DNA from: Amblyomma americanum
Lineage: Eukaryota; Arthropoda; Arachnida; Ixodida; Ixodidae
NCBI RefSeq assembly: GCF_052857255.1
Contig: NC_135504.1
Span: forward strand, 148,082,121-148,146,120
Length of the DNA stretch: 64,000 nt
Direction: 5' to 3'
Shown: positions 12,203 through 25,250 of the stretch, piece after piece
Numbering within the stretch: the first letter of the stretch is position 1
How the letters are laid out: the number at the start of each line of letters is the position of its first letter
The notes under the pieces: generated by a model
The model's input: only the letters and a program-made list of their open reading frames with translations
Told to the model about the DNA's origin: nothing
The model's database searches: none
Translations under genes and position numbers: made by a program

Positions 12203-13851
12203 TGACGCGTATCAGAGGAACACATGTAAAACCGATGTGTTGTGATTTAGCTCGTTTCGGTCTAAAACAGCTTGTTTCGTTGTATTAAGCACGAATACAT
12301 GCTTTTCGCGCAGTTATAAGAGAAAAAGTTTTGACGCATGTCACAGGGACACTTGTAAAACCGGTGTTCAGATTTACCTCGTTTCGGACTAAAACAGCTT
12401 GTTTCGTTGGATTAAGCACGAATACATGCTTTTCGCGCAGTTATAAGAGAAAAAAGTTTTGAAGCGTATCACATGGACATTGTAAAACCGATGTGTTCAG
12501 ATCTAGCTCGTTTTGGTCTAAAACAGCTTGTTTCGTTGTATTAAGAACGAATACATGCTTTTCGCGCAGTTATAAGAGAAAAAGTTTTGCCGCGTATCAG
12601 AGGAAGACTTGTAAAACCGATGTGTTCAGATCTAGCTCGTTTCGGTCTAAAACAGCTTGTTTCGTTGTATTAAGCACGAATACATGCTCTTTGCGCAGTT
12701 ATAAGAGAAAAAGTTTCGACGCGTATCACATGGACACTTGTAAAACCGATGTGTTCAAATCTAGCTCGTTTTGGTCTAAAACAGCTTGTTTCGTTGTATT
12801 AAGCAAGAATACAATGCTTTTCGTGCAGTTATAGGAGAAAAAGTTTTGACGCGTTTCACAGGGACACTTGTAAAACCGATGTGTTCAGATTTAGCTCGTT
12901 TCGGTCTAAAACAACTTGTTTCGTTGTATTAAGCCCGATTGCATGCTTTTCGCGCAGTTATAAGAGAAAACGTTTTGACGCGTATCACATGGACACTTCT
13001 AAAACCGATGTGTTCAGACCTTGCTCGTTTTGGTCTAAAACAGCTTGTTTTGTTGTATTAAGCACAAATAGATGCTTTTCGCGCAGTTATAAGAGAAAAA
13101 GTTTTGACGCGTATCACATGGACACATTTAAAACCGATGGTTCAGATTTAGCTCGTTTCGGTCTAAAACAGCTTGTTTCGTTGTATTAAGCACGAATACA
13201 TGCTTTTAGCGCAGTTATAAGAGAAAAAGTTTTGACGCGTATCACATGGACACTTGTAAAACCGATGTGTTCAGATCTAGCTCATCTCGGTCTAAAACAG
13301 CTTGTTTCGTTGTATTAAGCACGAATACATGCTTTTCGCGCAGTTATAAGAGAAAAAGTTTTGACGCGTGTCACAGGGACAATTGTAAAACCGATGTGTT
13401 CAGATTTAGCTCATCTCGGTCTAACACAGCTAGTTTCGTTGTATTAAGCACGAATACATGCTTTTCACGCAGTTATATGAGAAAAAGTTTTGACGCGTAT
13501 CAGAGGAACACATGTAAAACCGATGTGTTGTGATTTAGCTCGTTTCGGTCTAAAACAGCTTGTTTCGTTGTATTAAGCCCGATTGCATGCTTTTCGCGCA
13601 GTTATAAGAGAAAACGTTTTGACGCGTATCACATGGACACTTCTAAAACGGATGTGTTCAGATCTTGCTCGTTTTGGTCTAAAACAGCTTGTTTTGTTGT
13701 ATTAAGCACAAATAGATGCTTTTCGCGCAGTTATAAGAGAAAAAGTTTTGACGCGTATCACATGGACACATTTAAAACCGATGTGTTCAGATTTAGCTCG
13801 TTTCGGTCTGAAACAGCTTGTTTCGTTGTATTAAGCAAGAATACATGCTTT
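12203..13851 (+). repeat. 3736-bp higher-order repeat, partial copy 3
   Basis: Matches the first 1.65 kb of the HOR. One difference was noticed: G12510 where the other copies have C (8774 and 5038). The match stops at 13,852, where this copy has 'gcttttcgcg' and copy 2 has 'gctttacgcg'; after that the monomer order switches to the one seen at about 3.35 kb. Confidence 0.88.
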
Positions 13852-13908
13852 TCGCGCAGTTATAAGAGAAAAAGTTTTGACGCGTGTCACAGGGACACTT
13901 GTAAAACC

Positions 13909-15420
13909 GATGTGTTCAGATTAACCTCGTTCGGACTAAAACAGCTTGTTTCGTTGGATTAAGCACGAATACATGCTGTTCGCGCAGTTATAAGAGAAAA
14001 CGTTTTGACGCGTGTCACAGGGACACTTGTAAAACCGATGTGTTCAGATTTAGCTCATCTCGGTCTAAAACAGCTAGTTTCGTTGTATTAAGCACGAATA
14101 CATGCTTTTCCCGCAGTTATAAGAGAAAAAGTTATGACGCGTATCAGAGGAACACATGTAAAACCGATGTGTTGAGATTTAGCTCGTTTCGGTCTAAAAC
14201 AGCTTGTTTCGTTGTATTAAGCACGAATACATGCTTTTCGCGCAGTTATAAGTGAAAAAGTTTTGACGCATGTCACAGGGACACTTGTAAAACCGGTGTT
14301 CAGATTTACCTCGTTTCGGACTAAAACAGCTTGTTTCGTTGTATTAAGCACGAATACATGCTTGTCGCGCAGTTATAAGAGAAAAAGTTTTGACGCGTAT
14401 CAGAGGAACACTTGTAAAACCGATGTGTTGTGATTTAGCTCCCTTCGGTCTAAAACAGCTTGTTTCGTTGTATTAAGCACGAATACATGCTTTTCGCGCA
14501 GTTATAGAAGAAAACGTTTTGACGCCTATTAGAGGGACACTTGTAAAACCGAAGTGTTCAGATCTAGCTCATCTCGGTCTAAAACAGCTAGTTTCGTTGT
14601 ATTAAGCAAGAATACATGCTTTTCGCGCAGTTATAAGAGAAAAAGTTCTGACGCGTATTAGAGGGACTTGTAAAACCGATGTGTTCAGATTTAGCTCATC
14701 TCGGTCTAAAACAGCTTGTTTCGTTGTATTAAGCACGAATACATGCTTTTCGCGCAGTTATAAGAGAAAAAGTTTTGACGCGTATCATGTGGATACTTGT
14801 AAAACCGATGTGTTTAGATATAGCTCGTTTTGGTATAAAACCGCTTGTTTCGTTGTTTTAAGCAAGAATACGTGCTTTTCGCGTAGTTATAGAAGAAAAA
14901 GTTTTGACGCGTTACACAGGGACACTTGTAAAACCGATGGTTCAGATTTAGCTCGTTTCGGTCTAAAACAGCTTGTTTCGTTGTATTAAGCACGAATACA
15001 TGCTTTTAGCGCAGTTATAAGAGAAAAAGATTTGACGCGTATCACATGGACACTTGTAAAACCGATGTGTTCAGATCTAGCTCATCTCGGTCTAAAACAG
15101 CTTGTTTCGTTGTATTAAGCACGAATACATGCTTTTCGCGCATTTATAAGAGAAAAAGTTTTGACGCGTGTCACAGGGACACTTGTAAAACCGATGTGTT
15201 CAGATTTAGCTCATCTCGGTCTAAAACAGCTAGTTTCGTTGTATTAAGCACGAATACATGCTTTTCGCGCAGTTATATGAGAAAAAGTTTTGACGCGTAT
15301 CAGAGGAACACATGTAAAACCGATGTGTTGTGATTTAGCTCGTTTCGGTCTAAAACAGCTTGTTTCGTTGTATTAAGCACGAATGCATGCTTTTCGCGCA
15401 GTTATAAGAGAAAAAGTTTT
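13909..15420 (+). repeat. Block repeating 3,350-4,861 at an offset of 10,559 bp
   Basis: Monomer order and private marks ('ttaacctcgttcggac', 'gctgttcgcgcag', 'gcttttcccgcag', 'gctcccttcgg', 'accgaagtgttcag', 'gtatcatgtgg') match the segment upstream of the 3736-bp HOR. One small difference is 'gctttatcgcag' at about 4,444 against 'gcttttagcgcag' at about 15,003. The 3736-bp HOR run is thus bracketed by two copies of this segment, as expected if the HOR expanded inside it. Confidence 0.85.
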
Positions 15421-16893
15421 GACGCGTATCACATGGACACTTCTAAAACCGATGTGTTCAGATCTTGCTCGTTTTGGTCTAAAACAGCTTGTTTTGTTGT
15501 ATTAAGCACAAATAGATGCTTTTCGCGCAGTTATAAGAGAAAAAGTTTTGACGCGTATCACATGGACACATTTAAAACCGATGTGTTCAGATTTAGCTCG
15601 TTTCGGTCTGAAACAGCTTGTTTCGTTGTATTAAGCAAGAATACATGCTTTACGCGCAGTTATAAGAGAAAAAGTTTTGACGCGTTTCACAGGGACACTT
15701 GTAAAACCGATGTGTTCAGATTTAGCTCGTTTCGGTCTAAAACAACTTGTTCCGTTGTATTAAGCACGAATACGTGCTTTTCGCGCAGTTATAAGAGAAA
15801 AAGTTTTGACGCGTATCACGTGGATACTTGTAAAACCGATGTGTTTAGATATAGCTTGTTTTGGTAAAAAACAGCTTGTTTCGTTGTTTTAGGCACGAAT
15901 ACGTGCTTTTCGCGTAGTTATAAAAGAAAAAGTTTTGACGCGTATCAGAGGAAAACTTTAAAAACCGATGTTTTGTGATTTAGCTCGTTTCGGGTAAAAA
16001 CAGCTTGTTTCGTTGTATTAAGCAAGAATACATGCTTTTCGCGCAGTTATAAGAGAAAAAGTTTTGACGGGTGCCACAGGGACACTTGTAAAACCGATGT
16101 GTTCAGATTTACCTCGTTTCGGACTAAAACAGCTTGTTTCGTTGGATTAAGCACGAATACATGCTTTTCGCGCAGTTATAAGAGAAAAAAGTTTTGACGC
16201 GTATCACATGGACACATTTAAAACCGATGTGTTCAGATTTAGCTCGTTTCGGTCTAAAACAACTTGTTTCGTTGTATTAAGCACGAATACATGCTTTTAG
16301 CGCAGTTATAAGAGAAGAAGTTTTGAAGCGTATCACATGGACACTTGTAAAACCGATGTGTTCAGATCTAGCTCGTTTTGGTCTAAAACAGCTTGTTTCG
16401 TTGTATTAAGAACGAATACATGCTTTTCGCGCAGTTATAAGAGAAAAAGTTTCGACGCGTATCACATGGGCACTTGTAAAACTGATGTGTTCAAATCTAG
16501 CTCGTTTTGGTCTAAAACAGCTTGTTTCGTTGTATTAAGCAAGAATACAATGCTTTTCGTGCAGTTATAGCAGAAAAAGTTTTGACGCGTTTCACAGGGA
16601 CAATTGTAAAACCGATGTGTTCAGATTTAGCTCGTTTCGGTCTAAAACAACTTGTTTCGTTGTATTAAGCACGAATACATGCTTTTCGCGCAGTTATAAG
16701 AGAAAAAGTTTGACGCGTATCACGTGGATACTGTAAAACCGATGTGTTTAGATATAGCTCGTTTTGGTATAAAACCGCTTGTTTCGTTGTTTTAAGCAAG
16801 AATACGTGCTTTTCGCGTAGTTATAGAAGAAAAAGTTTTGACGCGTTTCACAGGGACACATTTAAAACCGATGTGTCTAGATTTAGCTCGTTT
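14702..16893 (+). repeat. 2192-bp tandem duplication, first copy
   Basis: About 17 monomers, repeated immediately downstream. Shared marks include 'gtatcatgtgg', 'accgatggttcag', 'cgcgcatttataag', 'cacgaatgcatgc' and a class E monomer. The upstream limit is the change from 'ctcatctcgg' (here) to 'ctcgtttcgg' (second copy). Confidence 0.82.
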
Positions 16894-17943
16894 CGGTCTA
16901 AAACAGCTTGTTTCGTTGTATTAAGCACGAATACATGCTTTTCGCGCAGTTATAAGAGAAAAAGTTTTGACGCGTATCATGTGGATACTTGTAAAACCGA
17001 TGTGTTTAGATATAGCTCGTTTTGGTATAAAACCGCTTGTTTCGTTGTTTTAAGCAAGAATACGTGCTTTTCGCGTAGTTATAGAAGAAAAAGTTTTGAC
17101 GCGTTACACAGGGACACTTGTAAAACCGATGGTTCAGATTTAGCTCGTTTCGGTCTAAAACAGCTTGTTTCGTTGTATTAAGCACGAATACATGCTCTTA
17201 GCGCAGTTATAAGAGAAAAAGATTTGACGCGTATCACATGGACACTTGTAAAACCGATGTGTTCAGATCTAGCTCATCTCGGTCTAAAACAGCTTGTTTC
17301 GTTGTATTAAGCACGAATACATGCTTTTCGCGCATTTATAAGAGAAAAAGTTTTGACGCGTGTCACAGGGACACTTGTAAAACCGATGTGTTCAGATTTA
17401 GCTCATCTCGGTCTAAAACAGCTAGTTTCGTTGTATTAAGCACGAATACATGCTTTTCGCGCAGTTATATGAGAAAAAGTTTTGACGCGTATCAGAGGAA
17501 CACATGTAAAACCGATGTGTTGTGATTTAGCTCGTTTCGGTCTAAAACAGCTTGTTTCGTTGTATTAAGCACGAATGCATGCTTTTCGCGCAGTTATAAG
17601 AGAAAAAGTTTTGACGCGTATCACATGGACACTTCTAAAACCGATGTGTTCAGATCTTGCTCGTTTTGGTCTAAAACAGCTTGTTTTGTTGTATTAAGCA
17701 CAAATAGATGCTTTTCGCGCAGTTATAAGAGAAAAAGTTTTGACGCGTATCACATGGACACATTTAAAACCGATGTGTTCAGATTTAGCTCGTTTCGGTC
17801 TGAAACAGCTTGTTTCGTTGTATTAAGCAAGAATACATGCTTTACGCGCAGTTATAAGAGAAAAAGTTTTGACGCGTTTCACAGGGACACTTGTAAAACC
17901 GATGTGTTCAGATTTAGCTCGTTTCGGTCTAAAACAACTTGTT
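16894..17943 (+). repeat. 2192-bp tandem duplication, partial second copy
   Basis: Matches 14,702-15,751 at an offset of 2192 bp with few changes, for example 'tgctcttagcg' near 17,195 where the first copy has 'tgcttttagcg'. The match ends at 17,944 (T against C15752), just before the hybrid monomer at 17,995. Confidence 0.8.
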
Positions 17944-17994
17944 TCGTTGTATTAAGCACGAATACATGCTTTTCGCGCAGTTATAGGAGAAAAA

Positions 17995-18123
17995 GTTTTG
18001 ACGCGTATCACGTGGATACTTGTAAAACCGATGTGTTCAGATTTAGCTCATCTCGGTCTAAAACAGCTAGTTTCGTTGTATTAAGCACGAATACATGCTT
18101 TTCGCGCAGTTATAAGAGAAAAA
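17995..18123 (+). repeat. Hybrid monomer, class C start and class A end
   Basis: A standard-length 129-bp unit that begins with class C marks ('gtatcacgtggatac') and ends with class A marks ('ttcagatttagctcatc' and 'cagctag'). The switch lies between 18,019 and 18,036, in bases common to both classes. Compared with 7,949-8,463, about 385 bp (three monomers) is missing at this point, so it looks like the scar of an in-register unequal crossover. Confidence 0.8.
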
Positions 18124-19039
18124 GTTATGACGCGTATCAGAGGAACACATGTAAAACCGATGTGTTGTGATTTAGCTCGTTTCGGTCTAAAACAGCTTGT
18201 TTCGTTGTATTAAGCACGAATACATGCTTTTCGCGCAGTTATAAGAGAAAAAGTTTTGACGCATGTCACAGGGACACTTGTAAAACCGGTGTTCAGATTT
18301 ACCTCGTTTCGGACTAAAACAGCTTGTTTCGTTGGATTAAGCACGAATACATGCTTTTCGCGCAGTTATAAGAGAAAAAAGTTTTGAAGCGTATCACATG
18401 GACATTGTAAAACCGATGTGTTCAGATCTAGCTCGTTTTGGTCTAAAACAGCTTGTTTCGTTGTATTAAGAACGAATACATGCTTTTCGCGCAGTTATAA
18501 GAGAAAAAGTTTTGCCGCGTATCAGAGGAAGACTTGTAAAACCGATGTGTTCAGATCTAGCTCGTTTCGGTCTAAAACAGCTTGTTTCGTTGTATTAAGC
18601 ACGAATACATGCTCTTTGCGCAGTTATAAGAGAAAAAGTTTCGACGCGTATCACATGGACACTTGTAAAACCGATGTGTTCAAATCTAGCTCGTTTTGGT
18701 CTAAAACAGCTTGTTTCGTTGTATTAAGCAAGAATACAATGCTTTTCGTGCAGTTATAGGAGAAAAAGTTTTGACGCGTTTCACAGGGACACTTGTAAAA
18801 CCGATGTGTTCAGATTTAGCTCGTTTCGGTCTAAAACAACTTGTTTCGTTGTATTAAGCCCGATTGCATGCTTTTCGCGCAGTTATAAGAGAAAACGTTT
18901 TGACGCGTATCACATGGACACTTCTAAAACCGATGTGTTCAGACCTTGCTCGTTTTGGTCTAAAACAGCTTGTTTTGTTGTATTAAGCACAAATAGATGC
19001 TTTTCGCGCAGTTATAAGAGAAAAAGTTTTGACGCGTAT

Positions 19040-20701
19040 CACATGGACACATTTAAAACCGATGTGTTCAGATTTAGCTCGTTTCGGTCTGAAACAGCTT
19101 GTTTCGTTGTATTAAGCAAGAATACATGCTTTTCGCGCAGTTATAAGAGAAAAAGTTTTGACGCGTGTCACAGGGACACTTGTAAAACCGATGTGTTCAG
19201 ATTAACCTCGTTCGGACTAAAACAGCTTGTTTCGTTGGATTAAGCACGAATACATGCTGTTCGCGCAGTTATAAGAGAAAACGTTTTGACGCGTGTCACA
19301 GGGACACTTGTAAAACCGATGTGTTCAGATTTAGCTCATCTCGGTCTAAAACAGCTAGTTTCGTTGTATTAAGCACGAATACATGCTTTTCGCGCAGTTA
19401 TAAGAGAAAAAGTTATGACGCGTATCAGAGGAACACATGTAAAACCGATGTGTTGTGATTTAGCTCGTTTCGGTCTAAAACAGCTTGTTTCGTTGTATTA
19501 AGCACGAATACATGCTTTTCGCGCAGTTATAAGTGAAAAAGTTTTGACGCATGTCACAGGGACACTTGTAAAACCGGTGTTCAGATTTACCTCGTTTCGG
19601 ACTAAAACAGCTTGTTTCGTTGTATTAAGCACGAATACATGCTTGTCGCGCAGTTATAAGAGAAAAAGTTTTGACGCGTATCAGAGGAACACTTGTAAAA
19701 CCGATGTGTTGTGATTTAGCTCCCTTCGGTCTAAAACAGCTTGTTTCGTTGTATTAAGCACGAATACATGCTTTTCGCGCAGTTATAGAAGAAAACGTTT
19801 TGACGCCTATTAGAGGGACACTTGTAAAACCGAAGTGTTCAGATCTAGCTCATCTCGGTCTAAAACAGCTAGTTTCGTTGTATTAAGCAAGAATACATGC
19901 TTTTCGCGCAGTTATAAGAGAAAAAGTTCTGACGCGTATTAGAGGGACTTGTAAAACCGATGTGTTCAGATTTAGCTCATCTCGGTCTAAAACAGCTTGT
20001 TTCGTTGTATTAAGCACGAATACATGCTTTTCGCGCAGTTATAAGAGAAAAAGTTTTGACGCGTATCATGTGGATACTTGTAAAACCGATGTGTTTAGGT
20101 ATAGCTCGTTTTGGTATAAAACCGCTTGTTTCGTTGTTTTAAGCAAGAATACGTGCTTTTCGCGTAGTTATAGAAGAAAAAGTTTTGACGCGTTACACAG
20201 GGACACTTGTAAAACCGATGGTTCAGATTTAGCTCGTTTCGGTCTAAAACAGCTTGTTTCGTTGTATTAAGCACGAATACATGCTTTTAGCGCAGTTATA
20301 AGAGAAAAAGTTTTGACGCGTATCACATGGACACTTGTAAAACCGATGTGTTCAGATCTAGCTCATCTCGGTCTAAAACAGCTTGTTTCGTTGTATTAAG
20401 CACGAATACATGCTTTTCGCGCATTTATAAGAGAAAAAGTTTTGACGCGTGTCACAGGGACACTTGTAAAACCGATGTGTTCAGATTTAGCTCATCTCGG
20501 TCTAAAACAGCTAGTTTCGTTGTATTAAGCACGAATACATGCTTTTCGCGCAGTTATATGAGAAAACGTTTTGACGCGTATCAGAGGAACACATGTAAAA
20601 CCGATGTGTTGTGATTTAGCTCGTTTCGGTCTAAAACAGCTTGTTTCGTTGTATTAAGCACGAATGCATGCTTTTCGCGCAGTTATAAGAGAAAAAGTTT
20701 T
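19040..20701 (+). repeat. Block repeating 13,759-15,420 at an offset of 5,281 bp
   Basis: Same order of monomers and the same private marks as the earlier segment ('ttaacctcgttcggac', 'gctcccttcgg', 'accgaagtgttcag', 'gtatcatgtgg', 'cgcgcatttataag'). The sequence before it (18,418 to about 19,040) matches 12,493 onward at an offset of 5,925. The 644-bp change in offset equals five monomers lost here. Confidence 0.8.
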
Positions 20702-23700
20702 GACGCGTATCACATGGACACATCTAAAACCGATGTGTTCAGATCTTGCTCGTTTTGGTCTAAAACAGCTTGTTTTGTTGTATTAAGCACAAATAGATGC
20801 TTTTCGCGCAGTTTTAAGAGAAAAAGTTTTGACGCGTATCACATGGACACATTTAAAACCGATGTGTTCAGATTTAGCTCGTTTCGGTCTGAAACAGCTT
20901 GTTTCGTTGTATTAAGCAAGAATACATGCTTTACGCGCAGTTATAAGAGAAAAAGTTTTGACGCGTTTCACAGGGACACTTGTAAAACCGATGTGTTCAG
21001 ATTTAGCTCGTTTCGGTCTAAAACAGCTTGTTTCGTTGTATTAAGCAAGAATACAATGCTTTTCGCGCAGTTATAAGAGAAAAAGTTTTGACGCGTTTCA
21101 CAGGGACACTTGTAAAACCGATGTGTTCAGATTTAGCTCGTTTCGGTCTAAAACAACTTGTTTCGTTGTATTAAGCACGAATACATGCTTTTCGCGCAGT
21201 TATAGGAGAAAAAGTTTTGACGCGTACCACGTGGATACTTGTAAAATCGATGTGTTTAGATATAGCTCGTTTTGGTATAAAACAGCTTGTTTCGTTGTTT
21301 TAAGCACGAATACGTGCTTTTCGCGTAGTTATAAAAGAAAAAGTTTTGACGCGTATCAGAGGAAAACTTTAAAAACCGATGTTTTGTGATTTAGCTCGTT
21401 TCGGGTAAAAACAGCTTGTTTCGTTGTATTAAGCAAGAATACATGCTTTTCGCGCAGTTATAAGAGAAAAAGTTTTGACGGGTGCCACAGGGACACTTGT
21501 AAAACCGATGTGTTCAGATTTACCTCGTTTCGGACTAAAACAGCTTGTTTCGTTGGATTAAGCACGAATACATGCTTTTCGCGCAGTTATAAGAGAAAAA
21601 AGTTTTGACGCGTATCACATGGACACATTTAAAACCGATGTGTTCAGATTTAGCTCGTTTCGGTCTAAAACAACTTGTTTCGTTGTATTAAGCTCGAATA
21701 CATGCTTTTAGCGCAGTTATAAGAGAAGAAGTTTTGAAGCGTATCACATGGACACTTGTAAAACCGATGTGTTCAGATCTAGCTCGTTTTGGTCTAAAAC
21801 AGCTTGTTTCGTTGTATTAAGAACGAATACATGCTTTTCGCGCAGTTATAAGAGAAAAAGTTTCGACGCGTATCACATGGACACTTGTAAAACCGATGTG
21901 TTCAAATCTAGCTCGTTTTGGTCTAAAACAGCTTGTTTCGTTGTATTAAGCAAGAATACAATGCTTTTCGTGCAGTTATAGCAGAAAAAGTTTTGACGCG
22001 TTTCACAGGGACAATTGTAAAACCGATGTGTTCAGATTTAGCTCGTTTCGGTCTAAAACAACTTGTTTCGTTGTATTAAGCAAGAATACATGCTTTTCGC
22101 GCAGTTATAAGAGAAAAAGTTTGACGCGTATCACGTGGATACTGTAAAACCGATGTGTTTAGATATAGCTCGTTTTGGTATAAAACCGCTTGTTTCGTTG
22201 TTTTAAGCAAGAATACGTGCTTTTCGCGTGGTTAAAAAGAAAAAGTTTTGACGCGTTTCACAGGGACACATTTAAAACCGATGTGTCTAGATTTAGCTCG
22301 TTTCGGTCTAAAACAGCTTGTTTCGTTGTATTAAGCACGAATACATGCTTTTCGCGCAGTTATAAGAGAAAAAGTTTTGACGCCTATCACATGGACACTT
22401 GTAAAACCGATGTGTTCAGATCTAGCTCGTTTTGGTCTAAAACAGCTTGTTTCGTTGTATTAAGCAAGAATACAATGCTTTTCGCGCAGTTATGAGAAAA
22501 AGTTTTGACGCGTTTCACAGGGACACTTGTAAAACCGATGTGTTCAGATTTAGCTCGTTTCGGTCTAAAACAACTTGTTTCGTTGTATTAAGCACGAATA
22601 CATGCTTTTCGCGCAGTTATAGGAGAAAAAGTTTTGACGCGTATCACGTGGATACTTGTAAAACCGATGTGTTTAGATATAGCTCGTTTTGGTATAAAAC
22701 AGCTTGTTTCGTTGTTTTAAGCACGAATACGTGCTTTTCGCGTAGTTATAGAAGAAAAAGTTTTGACGCGTATCAGAGGAAAACTTTAAAACCGATGTTT
22801 TGTGATTTAGCTCGTTTCGGTCTAAAATAGCTTGTTTCGTTGTATTAAGCAAGAATACATGCTTTTCGCGCAGTTATAAGAGAAAAAGTTTTGACGCGTG
22901 TCACAGGGACACTTGTAAAACCGATGTGTTCAGATTAACCTCGTTCGGACTAAAACAGCTTGTTTCGTTGGATTAAGCACGAATACATGCTGTTCGCGCA
23001 GTTATAAGAGAAAACGTTTTGACGCGTGTCACAGGGACACTTGTAAAACCGATGTGTTCAGATTTAGCTCATCTCGGTCTAAAACAGCTAGTTTCGTTGT
23101 ATTAAGCACGAATACATGCTTTTCGCGCAGTTATAAGAGAAAAAGTTATGACGCGTATCAGAGGAACACATGTAAAACCGATGTGTTGTGATTTATCTCG
23201 TTTCGGTCTAAAACAGCTTGTTTCGTTGTATTAAGCACGAATACATGCTTTTCGCGCAGTTATAAGAGAAAAAGTTTTGACGCATGTCACAGGGACACTT
23301 GTAAAACCGGTGTTCAGATTTACCTCGTTTCGGACTAAAACAGCTTGTTTCGTTGGATTAAGCACGAATACATGCTTGTCGCGCAGTTATAAGAGAAAAA
23401 GTTTTGAAGCGTATCACATGGACATTGTAAAACCGATGTGTTCAGATCTAGCTCGTTTTGGTCTAAAACAGCTTGTTTCGTTGTATTAAGAACGAATACA
23501 TGCTTTTCGCGCAGTTATAAGAGAAAAAGTTTTGCCGCGTATCAGAGGAAGACTTGTAAAACCGATGTGTTCAGATCTAGCTCGTTTCGGTCTAAAACAG
23601 CTTGTTTCGTTGTATTAAGCACGAATACATGCTCTTTGCGCAGTTATAAGAGAAAAAGTTTCGACGCGTATCACATGGACACTTGTAAAACCGATGTGTT

Positions 23701-25250
23701 CAAATCTAGCTCGTTTTGGTCTAAAACAGCTTGTTTCGTTGTATTAAGCAAGAATACAATGCTTTTCGTGCAGTTATAGGAGAAAAAGTTTTGACGCGTT
23801 TCACAGGGACACTTGTAAAACCGATGTGTTCAGATTTAGCTCGTTTCGGTCTAAAACAACTTGTTTCGTTGTATTAAGCACGAATACATGCTTTTCGCGC
23901 AGTTATAGGAGAAAATGTTTTGACGCGTACCACGTGGATACTTGTAAAATCGATGTGTTTAGATATAGCTCGTTTTGGTATAAAACAGCTTGTTTCGTTG
24001 TTTTAAGCACGAATACGTGCTTTTCGCGTAGTTGTAGAAGAAAAAGTTTTGACGCGTTTCACAGGGACACATTTAAAACCGATGTGTCTAGATTTAGCTC
24101 GTTTCGGTCTAAAACAGCTTGTTTCGTTGTATTAAGCACGAATACATGCTTTTCGCGCAGTTATAAGAGAAAAAGTTTTGACGCCTATCACATGGACACT
24201 TGTAAAACCGATGTGTTCAGATCTAGCTCGTTTTGGTCTAAAACAGCTTGTTTCGTTGTATTAAGCAAGAATACAATGCTTTTCGCGCAGTTATAAGAGA
24301 AAAAGTTTTGACGCGTTTCACAGGGACACTTGTAAAACCGATGTGTTCAGATTTAGCTCGTTTCGGTCTAAAACAACTTGTTTCGTTGTATTAAGCACGA
24401 ATACATGCTTTTCGCGCAGTTATAGGAGAAAAAGTTTTGACGCGTACCACGTGGATACTTGTAAAATCGATGTGTTTAGATATAGCTCGTTTTGGTATAA
24501 AACAGCTTGTTTCGTTGTTTTAAGCACGAATACGTGCTTTTCGCGTAGTTGTAGAAGAAAAAGTTTTGACGCGTATCAGAGGAAAACTTTAAAACCGATG
24601 TTTTGTGATTTAGCTCGTTTCGGTCTAAAACAGCTTGTTTCATTGTATTAAGCAAGAATACATGCTTTTCGCGCAGTTATAAGAGAAAACGTTTTGACGC
24701 GTGTCACAGGGACACTTGTAAAACCGATGTGTTCAGATTTAGCTCATCTCGGTCTAAAACAGCTAGTTTCGTTGTATTAAGCACGAATACATGCTTTTCG
24801 CGCAGTTATAAGAGAAAAAGTTATGACGCGTATCAGAGGAACACATGTAAAACCGATGTGTTGTGATTTAGCTCGTTTCGGTCTAAAACAGCTTGTTTCG
24901 TTGTATTAAGCACGAATACATGCTTTTCGCGCAGTTATAAGAGAAAAAGTTTTGACGCATGTCACAGGGACACTTGTAAAACCGGTGTTCAGATTTACCT
25001 CGTTTCGGACTAAAACAGCTTGTTTCGTTGTATTAAGCACGAATACATGCTTGTCGCGCAGTTATAAGAGAAAAAGTTTTGACGCGTATCAGAGGAACAC
25101 TTGTAAAACCGATGTGTTGTGATTTAGCTCCCTTCGGTCTAAAACAGCTTGTTTCGTTGTATTAAGCACGAATAGATGCTTTTCGCGCAGTTATAGAAGA
25201 AAACGTTTTGACGCCTATTAGAGGGACACTTGTAAAACCGATGTGTTCAG
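20702..25250 (+). repeat. Satellite interval built from rearranged pieces of the 3736-bp HOR
   Basis: Monomer runs match earlier parts of the window at several offsets: 16,337 onward appears near 21,748 (5,411) and 18,418 onward appears near 23,438 (5,020). Local marks such as 'gtaccacgtgg' with 'taaaatcgatg' (near 21,230, 23,930 and 24,450) are shared only inside this interval, pointing to amplification after the pieces were assembled. No non-satellite sequence was seen. Confidence 0.8.
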
